Assembly: GCF_946221105.1 (NCBI RefSeq)
Contig: NZ_CAMICL010000025.1
Span: forward strand, 1 to 31,602
Direction: 5' to 3'
From: an uncultured Corynebacterium sp.
GTDB taxonomy: Bacteria > Actinomycetota > Actinomycetes > Mycobacteriales > Mycobacteriaceae
DNA: 31,602 nt
In this document: piece after piece, positions 1-8,918 of the stretch
Layout of the letters: every line of letters begins with the position of its first letter
Numbering within the stretch: the stretch's first letter is position 1
Translations under genes and position numbers: made by a program
Notes under the pieces: generated by a model
Databases searched by the model: none
What the model saw: the letters and a program-made list of their open reading frames with translations, nothing else
Told to the model about the DNA's origin: nothing

Positions 1-2
1 CA

Positions 3-356
3 GCTGCAACCCGACTGCGAAGGATAAAAGCGGGTAGCCTTTCTGCGACTGAAATGGAAAACTTGCATCGTCAATCCTGGGGAATATCCAATTTCAGATA
101 CATAGCAGATGCCGTGTGTCCCGTTTGTGGTGCCTCTGGAAGCGTGGGTTCAGAGGACGAAGTTGACCGGAAGTTAATTTGGGATGCGGAGGAACCGGCG
201 ATCGAGGTGACTTTCTACCCAGACTCTTTCTATTGCAGCCAATGTCATTTCACTCTCGACAGATTTGAACTAATTGAAATCTCCAATTTGAATGAAGAGT
301 TTCTGACGATAGAGGAACCTGGGCCGTATGATTTCGCAGAATACGGAAACGATTGA
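3..356 (+). CDS. C-terminal part of a hypothetical protein with a split zinc-knuckle (partial at window start)
   Basis: The frame is open to the left edge of the window, so this is probably the 3' end of a longer gene; the first internal ATG is at 54. Counting from that ATG, a CPVC motif lies near residues 22-25 and a CSQC motif near residue 60, a spacing that could form one split zinc ribbon. The tail is acidic. I do not recognise the family. Composition is AT-richer than the helicase genes downstream, like the neighbouring DUF262 and HEPN genes, which suggests it belongs to the same acquired block. It may be the end of another defence gene, but that is inference from position only. Confidence 0.55.
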   Translation, partial: AATRLRRIKAGSLSATEMENLHRQSWGISNFRYIADAVCPVCGASGSVGSEDEVDRKLIWDAEEPAIEVTFYPDSFYCSQCHFTLDRFELIEISNLNEEFLTIEEPGPYDFAEYGND

Positions 357-734
357 TGGGGGCAAGAAATGCGCGGTTGTTGTAGAGGGAAACCCCTGCA
401 GGGTCTCCCGTGTAGTAATGAAGCCGTTTGAGCTTTCGGCTCGGCATGAAGTTCGGGGGTTGTTAGGCGGCTAGTTGGTGGCGGTCGCCATGACCGTCTC
501 CTGTGCGGCGTATGAGTCGGGTGATGAATAGTAGCAAGTCTTGGTTCCGAGTATTCATCTCGATGCTTGCTGGGCTGTGTCGACGAGATCGCCCTGCAGC
601 CTTTCTCCGAGGGATGAGGCCTACACGTAAGAAGTCGAGCTTGCTTCTTGCCAATGGGCAGGCCAATACCCAGGATTAATCGGCACTTCAAAAGAGCCGA
701 TAAGTTCAGGTTTTAGCTTGGATTGGGTGCGCAA
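357..734. other. 378-bp gap with no supported gene
   Basis: Several frames stay open on the minus strand, but none has a convincing start, ribosome site or recognisable product, and the plus strand has frequent stops. It separates the partial zinc-knuckle gene from the convergent HEPN gene. It could hold the decayed end of an older gene or mobile element; I see no inverted-repeat ends or transposase motif. Confidence 0.5.
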
Positions 735-1220
735 CTACCTAGGATCGAAACAATCGATCAACCATTTGGTTATGTCCCTGGCGGTTTCGCTCCACTGCAG
801 CGCTTGACTGCCTTTAGCCGCAGTACTCAACCCGTGGGCGATCCGCTTACGCTGCCCCACCATCATAGATAGCTGATTCCCTCGGTGCTGATCATCTTCC
901 TGTAAGAATTGATCGAATTTGTCAGCCCAATCTTCGTCGAACGATTTAATAAATTCCGTAAGCTGTTTCGGCTCGCATCCTTGCCCCTTAACGAATGTGT
1001 TGCTAATTCGGCGATGTACTCGTGGATGACTCACCGATTGGGCGTAATCGCGAGCGACCGTATCCCTTGTAGTTTCTATCAGACCGGTAGAACGAATTAT
1101 GAGATGGTGACCCAACGGCGCGTCCAGTTCAAAATTGGTGTTAGATCTCACAAGCTCGACTAAGTTGGCGTGAAGTTGGAGGTTTTGACTTACTGCGACA
1201 GGGGGCCAGGTCTGGCTCAT
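735..1220 (-). CDS. RiboL-PSP-type HEPN domain protein, candidate RNase effector
   Basis: A 161-residue all-helical protein. It carries the HEPN catalytic signature Rx4-6H: R124 to H129 in the context QRKRIAHG. The preceding stretch, with a region like 'RSTGLIETTRDTVARDYA' followed by 'SHPRVHRRI', matches my recollection of the RiboL-PSP-HEPN family, whose members are predicted or proven metal-independent RNases. Its ATG overlaps the TGA of the upstream DUF262 gene (ATGA), so the two are translationally coupled and probably act together. HEPN partners of DUF262 proteins are known in predicted defence and toxin-antitoxin loci. I infer that this is the toxic or effector half, held in check or triggered by the DUF262 protein. 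The reverse assignment cannot be excluded from sequence. Confidence 0.8.
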   Translation of the reverse strand: MSQTWPPVAVSQNLQLHANLVELVRSNTNFELDAPLGHHLIIRSTGLIETTRDTVARDYAQSVSHPRVHRRISNTFVKGQGCEPKQLTEFIKSFDEDWADKFDQFLQEDDQHRGNQLSMMVGQRKRIAHGLSTAAKGSQALQWSETARDITKWLIDCFDPR

Positions 1221-2440
1221 TCTGGGTCCTCACTAGCGAGGAGGATGTCGCGGGCGCGTTCAAGTCGCGACCTTACAGCTTCGTTGTCCGCAGTTGCTTT
1301 TGTTGTTGCGTTCACGAACTCGCGGTCCGACTGAAGCAACTGGACGCGCTCGGCTAGGTCGTTTGCGCACTCGCTTCGATCTTCGGCGGTAATCAAGGCG
1401 ACCATGATCGCTTCCGCCTGAGCACCATTTACTTGGCCGTTCTCGGTTCTGCGAAAAGCTGAAGGGCCAACTTGGTCAGCCAATAGTTCGGCTGTCTCCA
1501 GGAAACCTTCCGATAAACGTTCTAGCCTTTCTGGAGAGTTTCGGAAATCCTGCGTGAAGTCGTTGAGAAATGTCTTCAGAGGACGCCGATACTCTTCTTC
1601 ACGTTCTGCCAGCGCCAAGATTCTAGTGATTAGTTCGTGGTCCCTAAGACGAGAGTTCCTGGGTCCGTACAGATAGCGCCAGGCGGGATCATCGTTCAAT
1701 TCGGCAATCCTTCCCATGAGGTCACCAGAGAAAAGGGCAATGCGTACCTCGTGGGGTGTGAGCTGTGTTCCGCCGGAATTTAATCTTTCGAAAATTTGGT
1801 ATGCAGCTTCGTAGCTATCGTCATCGCTCACACTGACGATCGTTGCCTGCATGAAGGAATCGTCGAGGATGTTCTGGAGTTCTTCGGGAAGCGTTTCATA
1901 CGTGAGTTTCTGAAACTCAGGAGCGACATACTGGAGAGAAAAAACTTTTTCGTTGTGAACTCCTCTGTAGAAACGCCTGAGCGTTTCTAATCTCTGTTGG
2001 CCGTCCAAAACCAAAAGTTTGTTGTCTGGGTTTTGGCGGACGAGGAAGATACCCGGTACAGGGTATCCTCGCAGAAGCGACTCAATAAATCTGTCCATCT
2101 GCTTTTTAGTCCACACAAACTGTCTTTGGAACAGGGTGGTTTGTACTTTTTCGTTAGGGGCATCAAACTGCGGGATAATCATCGTGCCCCGTTCGAGTCG
2201 CTTCACAAGAGCGTCGACTGGATAATCGATGGTTTGGAACGTGACCGGTATATCCCGACCTGATGGATCGGTCTGATCTTCAATTTCCTCACTGGTCAGA
2301 GTTCTGACGAGGATCTCATCTGGCTCTGCGGGAGGGGCTTTGGGGCCAGTTTTTTCTGCGACAAAGTTTTCGGGCATACCTTTGATATTAAGGGAACATT
2401 CAGGTTCCCGCCCGTCAACGACAAGAAAGCCTTTATACAT
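1217..2440 (-). CDS. DUF262 (GmrS-type N-terminal domain) protein
   Basis: A 407-residue protein with the DUF262 hallmarks: an LDGQQR motif near residues 145-150, preceded by a hydrophobic strand, and a later FERLNSGGTQL motif near residues 217-228. DUF262 is the ParB-like nucleotide-hydrolysing domain of modification-dependent restriction enzymes GmrSD and SspE. Those also carry a C-terminal DUF1524 HNH nuclease, and none is visible here; the C-terminal third is only charged helices. The cutting function may instead sit in the HEPN protein encoded immediately downstream with an ATGA overlap. The start is supported by GGAGG about 6 nt before the ATG. The gene diverges from the giant helicase gene across about 140 bp. 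It is AT-richer than the helicases, suggesting separate acquisition. Confidence 0.85.
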   Translation of the reverse strand: MYKGFLVVDGREPECSLNIKGMPENFVAEKTGPKAPPAEPDEILVRTLTSEEIEDQTDPSGRDIPVTFQTIDYPVDALVKRLERGTMIIPQFDAPNEKVQTTLFQRQFVWTKKQMDRFIESLLRGYPVPGIFLVRQNPDNKLLVLDGQQRLETLRRFYRGVHNEKVFSLQYVAPEFQKLTYETLPEELQNILDDSFMQATIVSVSDDDSYEAAYQIFERLNSGGTQLTPHEVRIALFSGDLMGRIAELNDDPAWRYLYGPRNSRLRDHELITRILALAEREEEYRRPLKTFLNDFTQDFRNSPERLERLSEGFLETAELLADQVGPSAFRRTENGQVNGAQAEAIMVALITAEDRSECANDLAERVQLLQSDREFVNATTKATADNEAVRSRLERARDILLASEDPE

Positions 2441-2581
2441 TTCTGCCTCCGTCGACTGGCGGATCTGGCGCGTGGTAAATCAACGAGCCTCCAAGCGAGT
2501 TTCACTAGGGGCTAGCTGTTGAGTTCCAAGTGGCTGAAGAACCTATTGCAGGGCCTATGCATCGATCGATCTCTAAAATAG
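2441..2581. promoter_or_regulatory. Divergent promoter region between the DUF262 gene and the giant helicase gene
   Basis: About 140 bp separate the two divergent units, so both operons must start here. On the plus strand TAAAAT at 2574-2579 is a good -10 hexamer, 8 nt before a GTG at 2588 and 2 nt before the GTG at 2582. On the minus strand a GGAGG site precedes the DUF262 start. No clear -35 box accompanies the plus-strand -10. Confidence 0.45.
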
Positions 2582-5500
2582 GTGTTCGTGTCTACCCTCA
2601 TCCCCGTCCACGCATCGGAGCACGTCCTTGGCGGCGTGTCTGAGTATCTGGCCACTGCGTTTTCGCTCGCGAACCCAGAGACGTCCAACGCGCTGAAGGC
2701 TTTTTTAGAGGACACGGAGCGGGGCATGTTCCACGGTCCGTACGTGCGCACCCGATTGCCGTACGCGCGCGCGATCGGTTGGGACGGGATCCTGGACTGG
2801 ATGCCAGAGTGGTTCACGCCGTACCACCACCAGGCGGAAGCATTCCGCAGGCTGCGCAGCAGGGATGAGCAGGGGGCGCGGCGTCCGCAGCCGACGCTGG
2901 TGATCACTGGTACTGGCTCCGGTAAGACGGAGTCCTTCCTCTACCCCGTGTTGGACCACGCGGCGCGGGCTCGCGCTGAGGGGCAGCGCGGCACAAAGGC
3001 GCTGCTGCTGTACCCGATGAACGCGCTGGCCAATGACCAGGCGGATCGCTTGGCCAAGCTGATCACCCATGAGCCGGCGCTTGCTGGTGTCACTGCCGGT
3101 ATCTATACGGGTGAGGCGACGGGAAGCGTTAAGAAGGTCACGAAGGATTCGTTGATCAACGACCGTGACCAGATCCGCCAGGATCCGCCTGACATCCTGC
3201 TCACCAACTACAAGATGCTGGACCAGCTGTTGCTGCGTGAGGCGGACCGGGAGATCTGGAAGCGCTCGGCAATCTCGCTGCAGTACCTGGTGCTGGACGA
3301 GTTCCACACCTACGACGGCGCGCAGGGCACGGACGTGGCGCTGTTGCTTCGTCGATTAGGTCTGATGCTCAAGCAGCACCAGCCCGAAGGCTTTGCCGGC
3401 GACTACGCTTCGAACCCGCTGGGGCGGGTGACGCCGGTGGCGACCTCGGCAACGCTCGGCGGCAAGGACGACACGCAGAAGGTGCTCGACTTCGCCGAGA
3501 CCATCTTCGGCGAGACGTTCACCCCGGATGCGCTGGTGGGTGAAAAGACGCTGACGTATGCGGAGTGGACGGACGAGATCGCGCAGTCGTTCGGCACGCA
3601 CGCCGCTCCCCTCTCCCCCGACATTGACCAGCTGCGCGGCATCGTGGACGCGATCGCAAGCGACGACTCCGGTCGGGACCACGCCGATGTGGTGCTGGAC
3701 GTGTTCCGCACGCAGCTGTGGGGCGTGGACGCCGGCGCGGACCTGAAGACCACCATCGCCGCGTACGCGGTGCACCCGCTGACTGAGAAGCTCCTCAGCG
3801 CAGCGAACCCGGCGAAGTCTTTGATCCGCCGTGAGGGCGAGGGCGGCAAGTCCTTGCCGGAGGCGATGTTCGACCCGATAGTGGTGCGCACTCTGGGCGA
3901 GACCACCGCGCGTGAGTTTGTCACCCACCTGCTCACCGCCGTGGCGCAGATCCGCGCGCTCGCTGGCGAGGAGTTCGGCTTCGGCGGCAAGCGCCTGCCC
4001 GGTGTGGAAACACACTTGTGGGTGCGCGAGGTTTCCCGCATCGAGCGTGCCGTGACACCCACCGAGGACGGCGAGACGTTCCGGTTCGCGGACGACGGCC
4101 AGCTCGGCGGCGACAACGCCGGGGTGTGGCTGCCAGCCACGTACTGCCGCTCGTGCGGTCGTGCCGGGTGGATGACGGCACTTGAGCCGGGTACGGATGC
4201 GGTGGTGCTGAATGGCGCGGAGATCCGGAAGGCGAGCGTCGATAAGCCTGAGCTTGTGCGCCCCCTGATTGATGCCACAGCTGAGCACCGCGAAGCGGTG
4301 AAGAACCACCTGGAGCTGACCCAGCTCGGCGACGAGGACGGCAACCGCGCGCTGATGTGGTTCCACACCGAATCCCGCATGCTGTCGCGCACCGAGCCCA
4401 GCGAAGAAGAGCTCGCGGAGGGCCGCTCGGTGCCGGTGATGACGTACACGGGGCTCAACGCCGAGGAGTTCGCGCGCGAGCAGACGTGCCCGTCGTGCGG
4501 TGAGGCGGATGCCATCCGCTACATCGGCTCGCGCGTGGCCACGCTTTTGTCGGTGGGGCTGTCCAACCTGTTCGGCATGCCGTCGCTGGAGCAGAACGAG
4601 AAGAAGACGCTGGTGTTCGCGGACTCCGTGCAGGACGCGGCGCACCGCGCGGGCTTCGTGCAGTCCAGGGCGCGTGCGTTTGGTATCCGTACGTTGATGC
4701 GCAGCGTCGTCGGCGACGATGAGGTCTCCCTGGCGCAGTTGCCGCTGCGGATCTTAGGCCGCGCGGACGAGGCCGCGGACCCGGCGCGTGCGCGCTTTGA
4801 GCTGCTGCCGCCGGAGGTGGCGGAGACCACCACGTTCACGCCGTTTTGGGCGAAGGACGCTGATACCGCGGCCCGTCGAGAGGCCACCATTGCGGCGCTG
4901 CACCGCCTGGAGCTGGATGCCACGCTCGAGTTCGGGCAGCGTGCGCACCTGCCGCGCTCGTTGGTGTCCACGGGTGCGCTGGTGCCGTCGGTGCAGGTGG
5001 ACGATGAAGTCCTGCTCGCGGCTGCCGAGGAGGCGCTGCAGCACGTGGACGAGGGCCTGTTCGAGGTCGCGGACGCCGGCTCGCCGGAGCTGCGTCTGCG
5101 GTGGCTGCGGGGCCTGCTGGAGCAGGTGCGCGACCGCGGCGGCGTGTACTCGCCGATGCTGAAGAGCTACCTGCAGGATGACGCGAACTCGTGGCGCCTG
5201 CACAACCGCTTTGCCAAGGCGCACGGCATGCCGAGCTTCCCCAAGGGCGGAGCACCCGAGTTCCCGCGCTCGGGGGCGGCGTTGGACGACAAGGATCGCG
5301 GTATCACTCCCTTGGGCAGCCCGCGGGGCCGGTACGCGCGGTGGACGTCGAAGGTGCTGGGGATCTCCACCCACGACGCCACGAACGTGCTCACCAACGT
5401 GTTCAAGGTGCTCGCCCGGGAGGGAGCGGTGCAGGCGGTGTCCACCAATTCCGGCGGCATCATCTACGCGCTTGCACCGGAGAACGTGGTGGTGCGCCAC

Positions 5501-8500
5501 GAGGATGCAGCCGAGATGTTGCACTGTGGGGTGTGCAGGGGACCGTTGGGCGCGGACAGGCAAACCCGCTCCCTACTCGCCGGGCTGCCGTGCCCGACGC
5601 CCGGTTGCCTCGGTGAGCTGGAGGCGGAAGGCATTGAGCAGAACTACTACTCGCGGCTGTACACCTCCACCACCCCGCGCGCGGTGGTGGCGCGCGAGCA
5701 CACCGGCCTGATCCCCAAAGAGGAGCGGTTGGCGCTGGAGCGGGCGTTCCGCGGTACCGACGATGAGGCGCCGAACGCGCCGAACGTGCTGGTAGCAACG
5801 CCGACGCTGGAGATGGGTATTGACATCGGCGACCTGTCCACGGTCATGCTCGCCTCGCTGCTGACGTCCGTGTCCTCGTACGTGCAGCGCGTGGGCCGCG
5901 CCGGGCGCCTGACCGGCAACTCGCTGGTGCTCGCGTTCGTGCAGGGCCGCGGCACGATGCTGCCGAAGCTGAACCAGCCGCTCTCTGTGATCGCGGGTGC
6001 CGTGGTGCCGCCGGCGGCGTTCCTCTCCGCCACCGAGATCCTGCGCAGGCAGACCACCGCGTACCTGGTGGACACCATGGCGTTCGCCGCGAACGGGTTG
6101 CAGGTCGCGCACGCGCAGGACGTGTTCAGCAGCCGTAAGACGTCACTAGTGCAGGTGCTCGGCGAGGAGATCGCGGCCGGGGTGGATGAGCGCGTAGACG
6201 CCTTTTTGGCCACGGTTGAGGACGGCCACGTGGACGCCGCAACCGTGGACGGCGTGCGCGCGTGGGCGTGTGGTCAGGGACCGGACTCGCTGCTCGGCGA
6301 GCTCGAGCGCACACGCCTGCTGTGGGAGGCCGAAAAGTCCGAGCTGCAGGCGCGCTGGGACACGCTCGCGGACCGGTTGAAGGAACTGGAGGCCAAGGTC
6401 GACCCAAACGCGGGAACCGAAAACGCCGACCCGGAGCTGGAGCGCGAAAAACGCAGCACCCGGGCGGCGTGGAGGCGCGCCGGGCGCGACTACAACGAGA
6501 TCCTGCTCGACGAGTTCTGGATCAGTTCCATGGAGCGCTACGGGCTACTGCCCAACTTCACGCTGTTGGATGACTCGGTGGAGCTGGCGGTGGTGGTCTC
6601 CCAGCTCAACCCGTCGTCGATGCAGATCGACCCGGAGACCTTCGAGCTCTCCCGCGGCGTGTCCTCTGCGCTGACGGAGCTCGCGCCGGGCAACACGTTC
6701 TACGCCCGCGGCATCGCCGCCACGGTGGACGCCGTCGAGCTCGGCGCCGGCGGCGCGGACGTGGAGCAGTGGCGCCTGTGCCCGGAGTGCTCCTACGGCG
6801 AGAAGGTGGTCACCGGCACCGCGCCGGGTGCGTGTCCGGTCTGTGGTGCGGGCGCGTTCGCGGACAAGGGCCAGATTGTGGAGACGGTGCGCATGCGGCG
6901 CGTCTCCGCCGAGGTGGATCGTGCGCGCGCGACCATCGACGGCTCACACGAAGACCGCTTCACCATGTTCTTCCACACTGCGCTGAGCTTCTCCGTGCCG
7001 GACGGCGGCCACGGCGGCAAGTGGTTCCTCTCCCAGGGCTTTGGCGCGGAGTACCTGCGGTACGTGAACTTAAGCTGGTTCAACCTCGGCCGCGGCCCGG
7101 CCACGAAGAAGATGCTGGCGGGCAAAGAGATCGACGCTCCCCTGTTCACCGTGTGCAATTACTGCGGGCACCTGGACTCGCAAAAGGGCGCGAACTCGAA
7201 GTGGGACCACAGGCCGTGGTGCCCGAAGCGCAACGCTCGTGAGGAAGAGTCCGTCACGGTCGCGCTGGGCCGCACGCTGCAGACCCAAGGCGTGCTGCTG
7301 CACGTGCCGGTGCAACTGACCGCCGGCGACAAGGCGACCATCCCGAGCCTGACCGCCGCGATCAAGCTGGGCTTCAAGGAGGTCCTCGGCGGCGATCCGG
7401 ACCACCTCACCGTGGTCACGGTGCGTGTTCCGGACGCCACCGGCAAGACGGTCGAGGCGCTGCTCATGCACGACAACGTGCCGGGCGGCACCGGGTACCT
7501 CTCGCAGTTTGCGTCGCCTGAGGACGTCCGCAAGCTCCTCGAGCGCGCCTCTATCAAGGTGCGGGACTGCGACTGCGCTGCTGATGAGCGCCTCGCCTGC
7601 CCGGACTGCCTGCTGCCGTACACCCTGTTCCAGCACGTCGAGGTCACCTCCCGCGCCGCCGCCGAGCGCGCCCTGCGTGCCATCCTGAGCAACCAGGACC
7701 ACCCCGCCCAGGACCTGGATCCGCTGTCGGTGCAGTGGGCCCCGCAGACGGAGGCCCCGCAGCTGGACCAGTCCTCCAACCTGGAGGTCCGCTTCCGCGA
7801 GATGGTGCGCGACGCACTCGAGGCCCGCAATGCGACGGTCAAGGACATCCCCAACGCCGGCGGCGTGGAGTGGCACATCACGTTCGCCACCGGTGAGGAG
7901 TGGAGCATGCGCGAGCAGGTGGACTACCGCTACACCCGCCCGGACTTCCTGTTCCAGCACCGCCGCAACCCGCTGCTGCGCCCGGTGGCCGTGTACACCG
8001 ACGGCGCCGCGTTCCACTTCAGTGCGCAGCACTACCGCTTCCCCACCGACATACACAAACGCAACAGCCTGCACTTCGGCGACAAGCAGATCCTGCCGTG
8101 GAACGTCACCGACGCCGGCCTGGACTGGTTTGCCCGTGAGACGACGTTCGGCGAGTCCGCACCGGCGTGGGTCAGCAAGAAAGCCGAGGATCGCACGCGC
8201 GCTATGGAGGGCATCGGCAACAACGAGATCGCGTTTTTGAAGGCCTCCCCCATCACACAGCTGCTCACCTACTTGGCGGAGCCGCACTGGTCCTCATACT
8301 CGCTGATGGATAGAGCCCTGCTGCAGATGCTCAGTACCTCGGTCGTGCCCACCCGCATCCCGGGCGGCGCGCGCCTGACGTTCCGCAACGAGATTCACTT
8401 CGATGCCGCCAAGGTAGGCGAAGAGATGGTGCTTCAACGGTTGCTTGTCAGCGCTCTCACGCCCGGTTCCATCACCGAAGACAACTGGCGCGACTTCCTG

Positions 8501-8914
8501 CGCTTCGCCAACATCGTGTGGCTGGCCAACAACACCGTCACGGCCGACGTTGGTGACGGGGATGCTGTGGGCGTTGGGCAACCGGAGGACGTCGAGAAGC
8601 AAAGTGCCGTCGAGGCCGCGGTCAGTGGGCTGTGGGCCGAGGCGATCGAAGAGTTCGAGGACGAAGTGGACGTGGCCGCCGCGCTACGCACCCTCGTGGA
8701 CGCGGGCGCAGCGCCGGCCGAAGAGATCGGCGAGGAGATCGGCTCCATCCCGACCGCCGTGTCCTGGACCGAGCTGCGTATCGCGCTGTTGATCGAGCAG
8801 GACGCCTCCTACGCGGATGCCGAATCCAAGCTTCGCGAGCAGGGTTGGACGCTGCTGTACCCCGATACACTCTCGCCAGAGTCGATCCCGGCCGCGCTGC
8901 TGGGTAAGGAGTAA
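2582..8914 (+). CDS. Giant DEAD/DEAH-box helicase with zinc clusters and DUF1998-like C-terminal region
   Basis: A 2,110-residue superfamily 2 helicase. Visible motifs are Walker A GTGSGKT (110-116), DEFH Walker B (239-242), TSAT (288-291), a LVFADS motif near 675, and a motif VI QRVGRAGR at about 1102-1109 preceded by ATPTLEMGIDIG. CxxC pairs occur near 520, 637 and 985 (inside the helicase core), at 1400, near 1525 and near 1660. The cysteine-rich CDCAADERLACPDC segment resembles the DUF1998 region of MrfA/YprA, DrmB and DruE. The size matches DruE of Druantia, but no DUF4338 or other Druantia partner is present. Beyond about residue 1730 a 'RPDFLFQ...VAVYTDGAAFH' patch resembles a Vsr/DUF559-like nuclease fold. 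No Shine-Dalgarno is seen; GTG 2588, 8 nt after TAAAAT, may be the real leaderless start. It is the first gene of a three-gene operon. Confidence 0.88.
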   Translation: MFVSTLIPVHASEHVLGGVSEYLATAFSLANPETSNALKAFLEDTERGMFHGPYVRTRLPYARAIGWDGILDWMPEWFTPYHHQAEAFRRLRSRDEQGARRPQPTLVITGTGSGKTESFLYPVLDHAARARAEGQRGTKALLLYPMNALANDQADRLAKLITHEPALAGVTAGIYTGEATGSVKKVTKDSLINDRDQIRQDPPDILLTNYKMLDQLLLREADREIWKRSAISLQYLVLDEFHTYDGAQGTDVALLLRRLGLMLKQHQPEGFAGDYASNPLGRVTPVATSATLGGKDDTQKVLDFAETIFGETFTPDALVGEKTLTYAEWTDEIAQSFGTHAAPLSPDIDQLRGIVDAIASDDSGRDHADVVLDVFRTQLWGVDAGADLKTTIAAYAVHPLTEKLLSAANPAKSLIRREGEGGKSLPEAMFDPIVVRTLGETTAREFVTHLLTAVAQIRALAGEEFGFGGKRLPGVETHLWVREVSRIERAVTPTEDGETFRFADDGQLGGDNAGVWLPATYCRSCGRAGWMTALEPGTDAVVLNGAEIRKASVDKPELVRPLIDATAEHREAVKNHLELTQLGDEDGNRALMWFHTESRMLSRTEPSEEELAEGRSVPVMTYTGLNAEEFAREQTCPSCGEADAIRYIGSRVATLLSVGLSNLFGMPSLEQNEKKTLVFADSVQDAAHRAGFVQSRARAFGIRTLMRSVVGDDEVSLAQLPLRILGRADEAADPARARFELLPPEVAETTTFTPFWAKDADTAARREATIAALHRLELDATLEFGQRAHLPRSLVSTGALVPSVQVDDEVLLAAAEEALQHVDEGLFEVADAGSPELRLRWLRGLLEQVRDRGGVYSPMLKSYLQDDANSWRLHNRFAKAHGMPSFPKGGAPEFPRSGAALDDKDRGITPLGSPRGRYARWTSKVLGISTHDATNVLTNVFKVLAREGAVQAVSTNSGGIIYALAPENVVVRHEDAAEMLHCGVCRGPLGADRQTRSLLAGLPCPTPGCLGELEAEGIEQNYYSRLYTSTTPRAVVAREHTGLIPKEERLALERAFRGTDDEAPNAPNVLVATPTLEMGIDIGDLSTVMLASLLTSVSSYVQRVGRAGRLTGNSLVLAFVQGRGTMLPKLNQPLSVIAGAVVPPAAFLSATEILRRQTTAYLVDTMAFAANGLQVAHAQDVFSSRKTSLVQVLGEEIAAGVDERVDAFLATVEDGHVDAATVDGVRAWACGQGPDSLLGELERTRLLWEAEKSELQARWDTLADRLKELEAKVDPNAGTENADPELEREKRSTRAAWRRAGRDYNEILLDEFWISSMERYGLLPNFTLLDDSVELAVVVSQLNPSSMQIDPETFELSRGVSSALTELAPGNTFYARGIAATVDAVELGAGGADVEQWRLCPECSYGEKVVTGTAPGACPVCGAGAFADKGQIVETVRMRRVSAEVDRARATIDGSHEDRFTMFFHTALSFSVPDGGHGGKWFLSQGFGAEYLRYVNLSWFNLGRGPATKKMLAGKEIDAPLFTVCNYCGHLDSQKGANSKWDHRPWCPKRNAREEESVTVALGRTLQTQGVLLHVPVQLTAGDKATIPSLTAAIKLGFKEVLGGDPDHLTVVTVRVPDATGKTVEALLMHDNVPGGTGYLSQFASPEDVRKLLERASIKVRDCDCAADERLACPDCLLPYTLFQHVEVTSRAAAERALRAILSNQDHPAQDLDPLSVQWAPQTEAPQLDQSSNLEVRFREMVRDALEARNATVKDIPNAGGVEWHITFATGEEWSMREQVDYRYTRPDFLFQHRRNPLLRPVAVYTDGAAFHFSAQHYRFPTDIHKRNSLHFGDKQILPWNVTDAGLDWFARETTFGESAPAWVSKKAEDRTRAMEGIGNNEIAFLKASPITQLLTYLAEPHWSSYSLMDRALLQMLSTSVVPTRIPGGARLTFRNEIHFDAAKVGEEMVLQRLLVSALTPGSITEDNWRDFLRFANIVWLANNTVTADVGDGDAVGVGQPEDVEKQSAVEAAVSGLWAEAIEEFEDEVDVAAALRTLVDAGAAPAEEIGEEIGSIPTAVSWTELRIALLIEQDASYADAESKLREQGWTLLYPDTLSPESIPAALLGKE

Positions 8915-8918
8915 CACC

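Noticed and set aside
245..691. 148-residue minus-strand frame overlapping the zinc-knuckle gene
   Set aside because: It overlaps a better-supported gene, is rich in Arg, Pro and His as in shadow frames, and has no recognisable motif.
8817..8918. Longer N-terminus for the UvrD-type helicase
   Set aside because: It overlaps the helicase gene upstream and has no ribosome site; TAAGGAG and ATG at 8919 fit better.
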